From the NCBI GenBank assembly GCA_964580155.1, contig CAZOJP010000063.1, positions 1 through 7,285 on the forward strand: a stretch of DNA of 7,285 bases, given 5' to 3'. Made by a program: the position numbers and the translations under genes. How positions within the stretch are numbered: the first letter of the stretch is position 1; each line of letters opens with the position of its first letter. Shown here piece after piece: positions 1-7,270 of the stretch. This DNA is from Intestinibacillus sp964580155 (GTDB taxonomy: Bacteria; Bacillota; Clostridia; Oscillospirales; Butyricicoccaceae). The notes below the pieces were generated by a model that was given only the letters and a program-made list of their open reading frames with translations, had not been told where the DNA came from and did no database searches.

Positions 1-58
<58 letters not shown>

Positions 59-82
59 ATCTTGTTTCGCAAGTGCCTATTT

Positions 83-111
83 AATATACAACAAGTTTCG
101 CCCGATGTCAA
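83..111 (-). promoter_or_regulatory. Sigma-A-type promoter of tRNA-Asp
   Basis: On the minus strand, a perfect -35 TTGACA (111-106) is separated by exactly 17 bp from a -10 TATATT (88-83, five of six consensus bases). Transcription would start near position 76, giving a leader of about 18 nt before the mature tRNA 5' end at 58, to be removed by RNase P. The DNA just upstream (112-132) is rich in A and T tracts and could act as an UP element, which is common at stable-RNA promoters. The element identity is seen directly; activity is inferred. Confidence 0.8.
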
Positions 112-115
112 CAGC

Positions 116-127
116 TTTTTCGAAAAA
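116..127. repeat. 12-bp perfect palindrome TTTTTCGAAAAA between divergent promoters
   Basis: The sequence TTTTTCGAAAAA is its own reverse complement. It lies in the 41-bp gap (112-152) between the -35 elements of the leftward tRNA promoter (106-111) and the rightward addB promoter (153-158). It is inside the window expected for an UP element of the tRNA promoter and is part of a longer A/T-rich stretch (116-137) in otherwise GC-rich DNA. It could be an alpha-CTD contact site, a bent-DNA element or a regulator site. It could also be simple AT-rich composition. Confidence 0.5.
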
Positions 128-152
128 ATTCATTTTACGCGCAGCCGCTTCC

Positions 153-181
153 TTGACGGTGCGCAGCGGGAATGCTATCCT
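153..181 (+). promoter_or_regulatory. Probable extended -10 promoter of the addBA operon
   Basis: The -35 TTGACG (153-158, five of six consensus bases) is followed after 17 bp by TATCCT (176-181, four of six). A TGC immediately upstream (173-175) forms a TGn extended -10 motif that would compensate for the weak -10. The predicted start near 188 gives a leader of about 24 nt that contains the addB ribosome binding site. An inverted repeat ATGCT-N8-AGCAT (172-176 and 185-189) spans the -10 and the start point. No CGAAC-N4-GTTCG-type LexA box of Gram-positive bacteria is visible here. The weak -10 suggests modest constitutive expression. Confidence 0.6.
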
Positions 182-196
182 AAAAGCATCGGCATG

Positions 197-204
197 AAGG
201 AGGG
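197..204 (+). promoter_or_regulatory. Ribosome binding site deciding the addB start
   Basis: AAGGAGGG is a near-perfect Shine-Dalgarno sequence, 7 nt before the ATG at 212. It fixes the start there, although the reading frame stays open back to position 20 and across the antisense tRNA gene. A second in-frame ATG at 194 has no such sequence before it and would lie only a few bases from the predicted transcript start. Confidence 0.9.
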
Positions 205-211
205 TAACGGC

Positions 212-3200
212 ATGCGCATCATAACAGGGCGGGCGGGCAGCGGCAAGACCGCGCTCATCCTTGGGGAAATCACACGTGCGGCGCGTGCGGGGCAGGGCAG
301 GCAGCTTTTGCTCGTGCCCGAGCTGTATTCGCACGACTACGAGCGGCGGCTTGCGGCGGCGAGCGGCAATCGCGGCGCTGCAACCGCCGAGGTTGTGACC
401 TTTTCGCGGCTGACAGGCCGTGTATTTGCCGAGGTCGGCGGCTTGGCGGATACTGTACTCACACCTGCGGGGCGGCTGCTCACCTTGCAGGAGGCTGTGC
501 GTCGCGTGTCGTCCGGCTTGCGGGTGTATGCAGGCGCCGCGGACCGCGCGGAGACCGTGCGCGAGCTGCTGCGCGCAATCGATGAGTTTAAGTGCTACGA
601 GATCGCGCCCGAACGGCTCTTTGAGGTGCTCGACGCGCTCGATCCGCAGGAGGATGCCGCGTTGGCGGACAAGCTGCGCGATTTGGGGCAGATTGCCGCG
701 ATGTACGAGCGCCTTTGCGCGCAGAACTTGCCCGATCCGCGCGACGCGCTTGCGCTGCTTGCGGCGCGTTTGCCCGAAAGCCATGTGCTGGACGGCACGG
801 CGATTTATCTGGACGCGTTCAGCGGATTGACGCCGCAGGAGCTTGACATCGTCGAGCAGCTGCTGCGGCTCGGCCTGCCGCTGACCGCCGCCATCACCTG
901 CGACGAAAGCGAGCCGGAAATTTTTGTGTCGGGCTGCAAGCTTGTCGCAACGCTGCGCCGCATGGGCGCGCGCATGGGACTGCGCGTGGAGCAGCTGGCG
1001 CTGGGGGACAGTCGACGCGACCGGCCCGCCGATCTCGCCGCGCTCGAGCGCGAAGGGCTGCTGCCCGCCCGTCCGTCCCGCCCCTCGGACGGACACAGCG
1101 TACACCTATATGCCGCCGCCGGCCCCTTTGACGAGTGCGAGCACGCCGCCGCTGTCATTTGCCGCCGCGTGCGCGAGGAGGGCGCGCGCTATCGGGACTT
1201 TGTCATTGCGGCGCGTGATCTGAGCACATACCGCGCGCCGCTGCAAATGGCGATGGCGCGCTACGAGGTGCCGGTTTTCATCAGTGAAAAGAGCGATCTC
1301 ATGCAAAAGCCGCCGCTCGCGCTCGTGACCCTTGCGCTGGAGACCGTGACGGGCGGCTGGCGGTACGAGGACTTTTTCGGCTGCCTCAAAACCGGACTGT
1401 GCGACCTGACACCCGAAGAAATCGACCGCTTGGAAAACTACGCGCTGACCTGGCGCGTGCAGGGCGGAGCGTGGCGCAGACCGTTCACCGGACATCCGAA
1501 CGGGTACGGCCTGCCGTTTGACGATGCCGACCGCGCGACGCTTGCCGCACTCAACGATTTGCGCGCGCGGGCGAGCGCACCGTTTGCGGCATTTGCCGCC
1601 GCGCTCGAGGGGGCGCAGACCGCGACGCAGTACGCGGCGGCGCTGTATGATTTTCTGGAAGCGGTCGGCGCGCCCGACCGGATGGCGGCGCGTGCACAGG
1701 CGCATGAGGACGCGGGACGGCTGCAGCTTGCGGAGGAATACCGCCAGCTGTGGGAAATTCTCGTGGGCGCGCTCGAGCAGTTCGCGTGGACCTGCGGCGA
1801 TGCGCCGATGGATGCCAAGCGCTTTGCGCGGCTGTTCACTCTGGTGCTGAGCGAGTACGATGTGGGCACGATTCCGGTGTCGCTCGACCGCGTGACCTGC
1901 GGCAGTCTGGAGCGCGTGACCGGCTCGCATGCCAAGCACCTCATCGTACTCGGTGTCAATGACGGCATTTTGCCGCAAACACCGGCGGCGGGCGGTGTGC
2001 TGACCGAGACCGATCGGCTGATTCTCGACAACTGGGGGATTAAGCTGTCCGCTTCGGGCGCGGAGCGCATGCTCATGGAGCAGGAGCTGCTCTATCATAT
2101 GCTCGCGTGTCCGGACGAGTCGCTGCTGCTGTGCTGGCACGAAAACGATGCCTCCGGCGCGCAGAGCCGCCCCTCTTATTTAATCGGCGGCGTGCGCGCG
2201 CTGCTGGAGGACGTGCCGTTTACGAGCCATGCCGCGCAGGGCGAATATGACCGTCTGCAAGCCGAGCGGCCATGCGTCGATCTCGCGTGCGCGTATTTAA
2301 GCGGCGCGGATACCCCTGCGGCGCGCGCGGCATATGACTGCTATCGGCAGGATGAGCGCGTGCGCCGTGCCGCCGTCGCGCGGGTCGAGCGCGGACCGCT
2401 GACCTGCCGCGGCACGGTCGCGGAGTTGTACGGACGCACGCTCAACCTGACCGCGTCGCGAGTCGACACCTTTTATTCCTGCCGGTTTGCGTTCTTTATG
2501 CAATACGGTCTGCGGGCAAAGGCGCGCCGCGTGGCGCAGTTCGCCGCGCCCGAAGCGGGTACGTTCATCCATTATGTGCTGGAAAGCACGCTGGAGGAGC
2601 TGGGCAAGCGCGAGGGCGGCGCGGCGCACGCGACGATGGACGATGCGCGCGCGGTCATGAAGCGCTATGTCGCACGGTATATCGAGGAGCAGCTCGGCGG
2701 ACTGGAAAACAAGCCCGCGCGCTTTCGGTATCTGTTCCGCCGGCTGATTCAAACGATGGAGAGCATTTTGGAAAACGTGCTGGACGAGCTGCGCGTGTCG
2801 GACTTTGCCCCCATCGACTATGAGCTTGATTTTTCCCTGTCGGGCGACCTGCCGCCGATCGCGGTGACGGACGGCGAGACCGAAGCGCGGCTGTCCGGCA
2901 AGGTCGACCGCGTGGACGGCTATATCAAGGACGGGCGGCTGTATGTGCGCGTCATGGACTACAAAAGCGGCAAAAGGGCATTTTCCCTGTCGGATATTTG
3001 GTACGGACTCAATATGCAGCTCGTTCTCTACCTTTATGCGCTGCAGGACGAGGGCTTGGAGCACTACCGCGAAAAGCTGTCGCGCACGCTGTGCGAAATC
3101 GTGCCGGCAGGCGTGCTCTATGTGCCGGCGCGCGACAAGCTGATTGACGCAGACCGCGAGGAGGACGAGGAAACCCTGCGCACCCTGCGCGAAAAGCTGC

Positions 3201-3604
3201 TGCGCCGCTCTGGTCTGGTGACGGACGATCTGGACATCCTTGAAGCGATGGAGCATGGCCTGTCAGGCGACGGGCGCTTTCTTCCGGTCAGGCTGTCCCG
3301 TCCGGGGAAAGGCGAGGAGGTCAGCGCGGTCGCGGGTGTGGCCGATCTCGCGCGCTTCGGCCGGCTTGCGCGCTATGCGCAGGGCAAGCTGCTCGAAATG
3401 GGGCACGCGCTCGCGGCGGGCGATGTGCGCGCGGATCCGTATCGCAGCGGACAGCAGGACTACTGCCAGTGGTGCGAGTTTCGCGCTGCGTGCCAGTTTG
3501 ATGAATCGGCGGGCGACCGCGCGCGCGTGCTGCGCACGGTGAGCGAACAGGAATTTTGGACGAGCGTGGAGGGGGGACAACCGCATGGCGACACAGTGGA
3601 CTGA
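212..3604 (+). CDS. addB: AddB, ATP-dependent helicase/deoxyribonuclease subunit B (type 1, Gram-positive)
   Basis: Nuclease and Chi-scanning subunit of the cytoplasmic AddAB complex, which resects double-strand breaks for RecA-dependent repair. The predicted protein is 1130 aa; the Bacillus subtilis subunit is about 1166 aa. A Walker A site GRAGSGKT is at residues 6-13. The conserved segment LGVNDGILP (580-588) lies in the helicase-like part, whose remaining motor motifs are degenerate, as is typical. The C-terminal RecB-family nuclease domain shows H787 (in GTFIH), D899 (in GKVDRVD) and D916-Y-K918 (in DYKSGK). D916 lines up by spacing with the known catalytic aspartate of B. subtilis AddB. 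Four cysteines, C757, C1085, C1088 and C1094 (last three as C-x2-C-x5-C), match the 4Fe-4S staple of the family. The start at 212 is chosen for its strong ribosome binding site; upstream in-frame codons cross a tRNA gene. It is first in the operon and overlaps addA by 20 nt. No frameshift or missing key residue was seen. Confidence 0.97.
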   Translation: MRIITGRAGSGKTALILGEITRAARAGQGRQLLLVPELYSHDYERRLAAASGNRGAATAEVVTFSRLTGRVFAEVGGLADTVLTPAGRLLTLQEAVRRVSSGLRVYAGAADRAETVRELLRAIDEFKCYEIAPERLFEVLDALDPQEDAALADKLRDLGQIAAMYERLCAQNLPDPRDALALLAARLPESHVLDGTAIYLDAFSGLTPQELDIVEQLLRLGLPLTAAITCDESEPEIFVSGCKLVATLRRMGARMGLRVEQLALGDSRRDRPADLAALEREGLLPARPSRPSDGHSVHLYAAAGPFDECEHAAAVICRRVREEGARYRDFVIAARDLSTYRAPLQMAMARYEVPVFISEKSDLMQKPPLALVTLALETVTGGWRYEDFFGCLKTGLCDLTPEEIDRLENYALTWRVQGGAWRRPFTGHPNGYGLPFDDADRATLAALNDLRARASAPFAAFAAALEGAQTATQYAAALYDFLEAVGAPDRMAARAQAHEDAGRLQLAEEYRQLWEILVGALEQFAWTCGDAPMDAKRFARLFTLVLSEYDVGTIPVSLDRVTCGSLERVTGSHAKHLIVLGVNDGILPQTPAAGGVLTETDRLILDNWGIKLSASGAERMLMEQELLYHMLACPDESLLLCWHENDASGAQSRPSYLIGGVRALLEDVPFTSHAAQGEYDRLQAERPCVDLACAYLSGADTPAARAAYDCYRQDERVRRAAVARVERGPLTCRGTVAELYGRTLNLTASRVDTFYSCRFAFFMQYGLRAKARRVAQFAAPEAGTFIHYVLESTLEELGKREGGAAHATMDDARAVMKRYVARYIEEQLGGLENKPARFRYLFRRLIQTMESILENVLDELRVSDFAPIDYELDFSLSGDLPPIAVTDGETEARLSGKVDRVDGYIKDGRLYVRVMDYKSGKRAFSLSDIWYGLNMQLVLYLYALQDEGLEHYREKLSRTLCEIVPAGVLYVPARDKLIDADREEDEETLRTLREKLLRRSGLVTDDLDILEAMEHGLSGDGRFLPVRLSRPGKGEEVSAVAGVADLARFGRLARYAQGKLLEMGHALAAGDVRADPYRSGQQDYCQWCEFRAACQFDESAGDRARVLRTVSEQEFWTSVEGGQPHGDTVD
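3568..3576 (+). promoter_or_regulatory. addA ribosome binding site inside the end of addB
   Basis: GGAGGGGGG lies 8 nt upstream of the addA ATG at 3585 and is embedded in the last codons of addB, whose TGA stop is at 3602-3604. With the 20-nt gene overlap, ribosomes finishing addB would clear this site and could reinitiate at once. This suggests translational coupling that balances the two subunits of the heterodimer. Confidence 0.85.
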
Positions 3605-6600
3605 CGAGCAGCGCGAGGCAATTGAAAATCGAGGCGGCACGCTGCTGGTGTCGGCGGCGGCGGGCAGCGGCAAGACCGCCGTGCTCGTCGAACGGGTGCT
3701 GCGCCGCCTGACGGACGAACACGATCCGATCGACATCGACCGCTTCCTGATGGTCACCTATACGAACGCGGCGGCCGCCGAGCTGCGCGGCAAGCTGTCC
3801 GATGCGCTGACCGCGCGCGCTGCCGCCGCGCCGGATGACAAACGGCTGCGCCGCCAGCTTTTTCTCGTGCACCGCGCGCAGATCACGACCGTGCACGCCT
3901 TTTGCCTGTCGCTTGCGCGCGATCAATTCGTGGCGCTCGATCTGACACCGGATTTTCGCGTCGCGGACGAGAGCGAGACCGGTCCCATCCTCGATGAGAC
4001 CATGGAAGCGCTGCTCGAAGCGCGCTATGAAGCGGGCGATGCGGATTTTCTCGCGCTGAGCGACCTGCTGAGCGCGGGACGGGACGATAAACGGCTGCAT
4101 GAAGTCATCTTGGAGACCTATCATAAGATTCAGTCGCACCCTGATCCGCACGCGTTCCTGGAGCATGTGCGGCAGGGGTACGAGCAGCCAGTCGGCGCGC
4201 TCGCGGACACGCCGCACGGCAAGGTGCTGCTCGAGGAAGCGCGCGTTGCGGCCGCGTACGGCGCGGGGCGGCTGGACCGCGCGATTGCGGACATGGAGGG
4301 CGACGACGCGCTGCAGGACGCATACCTGCCCGCCTTCCTTGCAGACCGCGCGCGTGCGGATGCCGTGCTCGATGCCATTGCAGCCGGCGACTGGGACGGC
4401 GCGGTCGCGGCGGTGCAGCAGATGCGGTTTGACCGGCTGGGCAGCGCGCGCGGCTATGAGGACAAGGAGCATCTGGAAGCAATCAAGGCGCTGCGCGAGG
4501 AGTGGAAGAGCGTCGTCAAAAAGCTGCGCGAGCGCATTTTGTGCGTGACCGAAGCGCAGGCGGAGGACGACCGCGTGCGCACCGCCCCCGCGATGGGTGC
4601 GCTCATCGACGCGGTAGAGGACTTTGCCGCGGCATACAGCGCGGAAAAAAGGCGGCGCGGACTGGTCGACTTCGGCGATCTGGAGCACTTCGCCATTCGC
4701 CTACTATATGAAGGGGGGCAGCCCAGCGCGCTGGCGCGCACCCTGTCGCGCGGCTTTGCCGAGGTGCTCGTCGACGAGTATCAGGACACGAACGCGGTGC
4801 AGGACGCGATTTTCCGCGCGGTTTCGGACGAGGGCACGCGGCTGTTCATGGTGGGCGATGTCAAGCAGAGCATCTATTCCTTCCGTCTGGCAAACCCGTA
4901 TATCTTTCTGCAAAAATATCTGACCTTTGCCGATGCTGCGGAAGCGGGCGAGGGGCAGGCGCGCCGCGTCGTGCTGTCGCGCAATTTCCGTTCGCGCGCG
5001 CAGGTGCTCGAGGCGGCGAACACCGTATTTCGCGCGGTCATGAGCGCGTCGGTCGGCGATGTCGAATACGGCGCGCGCGAAGCGCTCTATCCGGGCGCGG
5101 CTTACCCCGATTCGGAAAATCCGTGCTTTGATACCGAGGTGTGCGTGATCGACATTTCCAAAGATGAGGACGGCAACGCGCCCGACAAGACCGAGGCAGA
5201 GGCGCGCGTGGTCGCGCAGCGTATCGCACAGCTACTGCGCGAGGGCTTCCCTGTTTATGACAAGGCGCTCGGGCGGCAGCGCCCCGCGGTCGCGTCCGAC
5301 TGCACAATTTTGCTGCGCTCGGTCAAACGCAAGGCGGCGGTTTATGCCGCAGCACTCGAGGCGGTCGGGCTGACCGCGCAGACCGACGACTCGACCGGGC
5401 TGCTCGCGGCGACCGAGGTGCGCGCGGTGGTGTCGCTGCTGTCGGTCATCGACAATCCGCGGCAGGATATCGAGCTCATCGGTGCGCTGCGCTCACCTTT
5501 TCTCGGCTTCACCGAGCAGCAGCTTGCGGAGATCCACTTGCGCGCGCCGAACGCCTGCTTTTATGATGCGCTCGTGTGCGCTGCCGCGGAAGAGGAACAC
5601 GCGGCGCTGTTTTTGCAGCAGCTTGCGCGCTGGCGGCTGCTCGCGGCGGATTTGCCGGTGTGGCAGATGCTCGAGCTGCTCTATGACGAGACCGGCGCGC
5701 TGGGGATTTGCGGCGCGCTGCCCAACGGCGCAAGACGGCAGGCGAATCTGCTCGCATTTTTCGAGAGAGCGCGCGCGTATGAAGCACAGGGGCATCGCGG
5801 TCTGTTCCGCTTTCTGTGCCTGCTGCGCGGCATGCTTGCAAATGGGGAGGATTTTCCCGCGCCTGCGCCCTCTGCCGGCGGCGGTGCGGTGCGCATTCTG
5901 TCTATCCATAAGTCCAAGGGACTGGAGTTTCCGATTGTTTTTCTAGCGGACTGCGCCAAGTCCTTTAATGAAACCGATTTGTATGCGCCGGTGCTCGTGC
6001 ATTCCGAGCTGGGCTTCGGCCCGAAATGCCGCGATCTTGCGCGCGGCATCCAATATCCCTCGCTGTGGCGGCTCGCCATTGCGGCACAGGCACGGCGTGA
6101 GCAGGTCAGTGAGGAGCTGCGCATCCTATATGTGGGCATGACGCGCGCCCGCGACAAAATGGTCATCACCTGCGCATCCGGCTCGGCGGCATCGTCGCTG
6201 CGCAAGTGGGCGCCGCTCGCGCAGGAGGAACGCATTCCGCCCTATGCGCTGGGCGCGGCGCGCACGACGGCATTGTGGCTGCTTGCACCGCTGCTGCGTC
6301 ATCCGCAGGCACAGCCGCTGCGCGACCTTGCGGAGGTGAGACTGACACCCGACCCCGAGCTGCCGGCCTGCTTTTCTTTTGCCTGCGTGCGCGCACAAAC
6401 CGAGGAGCAGACGCAGCAGACCGAAGCCGCGGCGGCGCCCGTGCAGGAGCAGCGCGAAAGCGAGCTGTGCGTGCCGTCCGCGCAACCTTATAAGGCCGCG
6501 TATTTGCAGGACATCCCCGCAAAGCTAACCGCGACCGGCATCAAAAAAGGATTCAAGGCGGCGGAAGCCTCCGAGGACGCACCGCCGGCGATGCAGCCCG

Positions 6601-7166
6601 AACGGGTGCTGCGCCGTCCGTTCTTTGATCGCGCGGCGCGCGGGCTGACACCCTCCGAAATCGGCACGGCGCACCATCTCTTCATGCAGTTTGCGGATTT
6701 TGCCGCTTGCGAAACGGTGGAGGGGGTGCAGGCGGAGTGCGCGCGGCTTGCAGATAAGCATATTTTGGCGCGTGAACAAACAGATGCGATTGACGCGTCG
6801 CGCATCGCCGCATTTTTTCACAGCGCACTCTATCAGGAGCATATGAAGCGGGGAACGCTGCGGCGCGAGTTTAAATTTTCCGTGCTTGCGCCCGCCGCGC
6901 GGTTTTATCCGGTCGCGCAGGACACGCCGGAGGAGCAGGTGCTGCTGCAAGGCGTCGTCGACTGTCTGGTTGAGTATGAGGATGGGCTGTGCATCGTGGA
7001 TTTCAAAAACGATCGGGTGCGCGCGGCAAACGCTGCCGAACGCGCGGAAAGCTACCGTGCGCAGCTCGATGCGTACGCTTACGCGGTCGAGCAGATTTTC
7101 GGCAAGCCGGTCAAACAAAAGTATCTGTACTTTTTCGCAGTTAAAAACAGCTATTGTCTCGAATAA
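3585..7166 (+). CDS. addA: AddA, ATP-dependent helicase/nuclease subunit A (Gram-positive type)
   Basis: UvrD-like superfamily 1 helicase fused to a C-terminal RecB-family nuclease. In AddAB it is the 3'-to-5' translocating motor, and its nuclease cleaves the strand on which it moves. The protein is 1193 aa; the B. subtilis protein is about 1232 aa. All helicase motifs are intact: Q motif WTDEQ (5-9), Walker A AAAGSGKT (24-31, K30), Ia with TYTNAAAAE (58-66), Ib QITTVHAFC (99-107), II VDEYQDT (396-402), III VGDVKQSIYSFR (423-434), IV LSRNFRSR (464-471), V IHKSKGLEF (774-782) and VI YVGMTRAR (849-856). The nuclease domain shows GTAHH (1027-1031), GVVD (1123-1126), DFKND (1139-1143, D1139 and K1141 catalytic) and Q1160-LDA-Y1164. 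A Glu/Gln/Ala-rich stretch, about 935-966, separates helicase from nuclease and looks like a flexible linker. The ATG at 3585 has a strong ribosome binding site. The gene is co-transcribed with addB and ends before a terminator hairpin. Confidence 0.98.
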   Translation: MATQWTDEQREAIENRGGTLLVSAAAGSGKTAVLVERVLRRLTDEHDPIDIDRFLMVTYTNAAAAELRGKLSDALTARAAAAPDDKRLRRQLFLVHRAQITTVHAFCLSLARDQFVALDLTPDFRVADESETGPILDETMEALLEARYEAGDADFLALSDLLSAGRDDKRLHEVILETYHKIQSHPDPHAFLEHVRQGYEQPVGALADTPHGKVLLEEARVAAAYGAGRLDRAIADMEGDDALQDAYLPAFLADRARADAVLDAIAAGDWDGAVAAVQQMRFDRLGSARGYEDKEHLEAIKALREEWKSVVKKLRERILCVTEAQAEDDRVRTAPAMGALIDAVEDFAAAYSAEKRRRGLVDFGDLEHFAIRLLYEGGQPSALARTLSRGFAEVLVDEYQDTNAVQDAIFRAVSDEGTRLFMVGDVKQSIYSFRLANPYIFLQKYLTFADAAEAGEGQARRVVLSRNFRSRAQVLEAANTVFRAVMSASVGDVEYGAREALYPGAAYPDSENPCFDTEVCVIDISKDEDGNAPDKTEAEARVVAQRIAQLLREGFPVYDKALGRQRPAVASDCTILLRSVKRKAAVYAAALEAVGLTAQTDDSTGLLAATEVRAVVSLLSVIDNPRQDIELIGALRSPFLGFTEQQLAEIHLRAPNACFYDALVCAAAEEEHAALFLQQLARWRLLAADLPVWQMLELLYDETGALGICGALPNGARRQANLLAFFERARAYEAQGHRGLFRFLCLLRGMLANGEDFPAPAPSAGGGAVRILSIHKSKGLEFPIVFLADCAKSFNETDLYAPVLVHSELGFGPKCRDLARGIQYPSLWRLAIAAQARREQVSEELRILYVGMTRARDKMVITCASGSAASSLRKWAPLAQEERIPPYALGAARTTALWLLAPLLRHPQAQPLRDLAEVRLTPDPELPACFSFACVRAQTEEQTQQTEAAAAPVQEQRESELCVPSAQPYKAAYLQDIPAKLTATGIKKGFKAAEASEDAPPAMQPERVLRRPFFDRAARGLTPSEIGTAHHLFMQFADFAACETVEGVQAECARLADKHILAREQTDAIDASRIAAFFHSALYQEHMKRGTLRREFKFSVLAPAARFYPVAQDTPEEQVLLQGVVDCLVEYEDGLCIVDFKNDRVRAANAAERAESYRAQLDAYAYAVEQIFGKPVKQKYLYFFAVKNSYCLE

Positions 7167-7175
7167 AGCGGAAAT

Positions 7176-7217
7176 CGGAGCGCGTTCGGTGCATGCGCCG
7201 CACGCGCTCCGGCTTTT
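7176..7217 (+). terminator. Probable intrinsic terminator of the addBA operon
   Basis: Ten nt after the addA stop, CGGAGCGCGT (7176-7185) pairs perfectly with ACGCGCTCCG (7202-7211). After one T/C mismatch the stem can continue for five more pairs (7187-7191 with 7196-7200, one G-T wobble), closing on the tetraloop CATG. The hairpin is followed by GC and then TTTT (7214-7217). The stem is very stable, but the T run is short, so termination may be partial. The position at the end of the operon and before a new promoter supports the call. Confidence 0.75.
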
Positions 7218-7241
7218 GTCGAAAATACGAGAAAAAACTTG

Positions 7242-7270
7242 TTGACAAACGTCAGACGAGTTGGTATACT
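7242..7270 (+). promoter_or_regulatory. Strong sigma-A-type promoter for a gene beyond the right edge
   Basis: A perfect -35 TTGACA (7242-7247) is followed after exactly 17 bp by TATACT (7265-7270, five of six consensus bases). TGG directly before it (7262-7264) gives an extended -10 motif. An A tract (7232-7237) sits upstream. Transcription would start near 7277, so only a few transcribed bases are in the window and the product cannot be identified. The spacer contains the short inverted repeat CGTC-A-GACG (7250-7258), a possible operator core. Confidence 0.85.

Noticed and set aside
77..2140. Long minus-strand open frames opposite addB (77-1105 and 1106-2140)
   Set aside because: They are compositional shadows of the coding strand with no domain signal. 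The first one also runs through the tRNA promoter region.
2176..2300. Two rare TTA leucine codons within about 120 nt of addB (near 2179 and 2296)
   Set aside because: TTA is unusual in this GC-rich gene. However, two isolated codons in an otherwise uniform reading frame are not evidence of transfer or regulation.
3321..4688. 455-codon open frame on the minus strand across the addB/addA junction
   Set aside because: It is antisense to two well-conserved genes. Its translation is rich in Arg, Ala, Gln and His with no recognisable domain. Long antisense frames are expected in GC-rich genes because stop codons are rare.
212..7166. Chi-like pentamers and heptamers (AGCGG, GCGCGTG) within the operon
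   Set aside because: They are visible several times, but such words are common by chance in DNA this GC-rich. The Chi sequence of this organism is unknown, and over-representation needs a genome-wide count.
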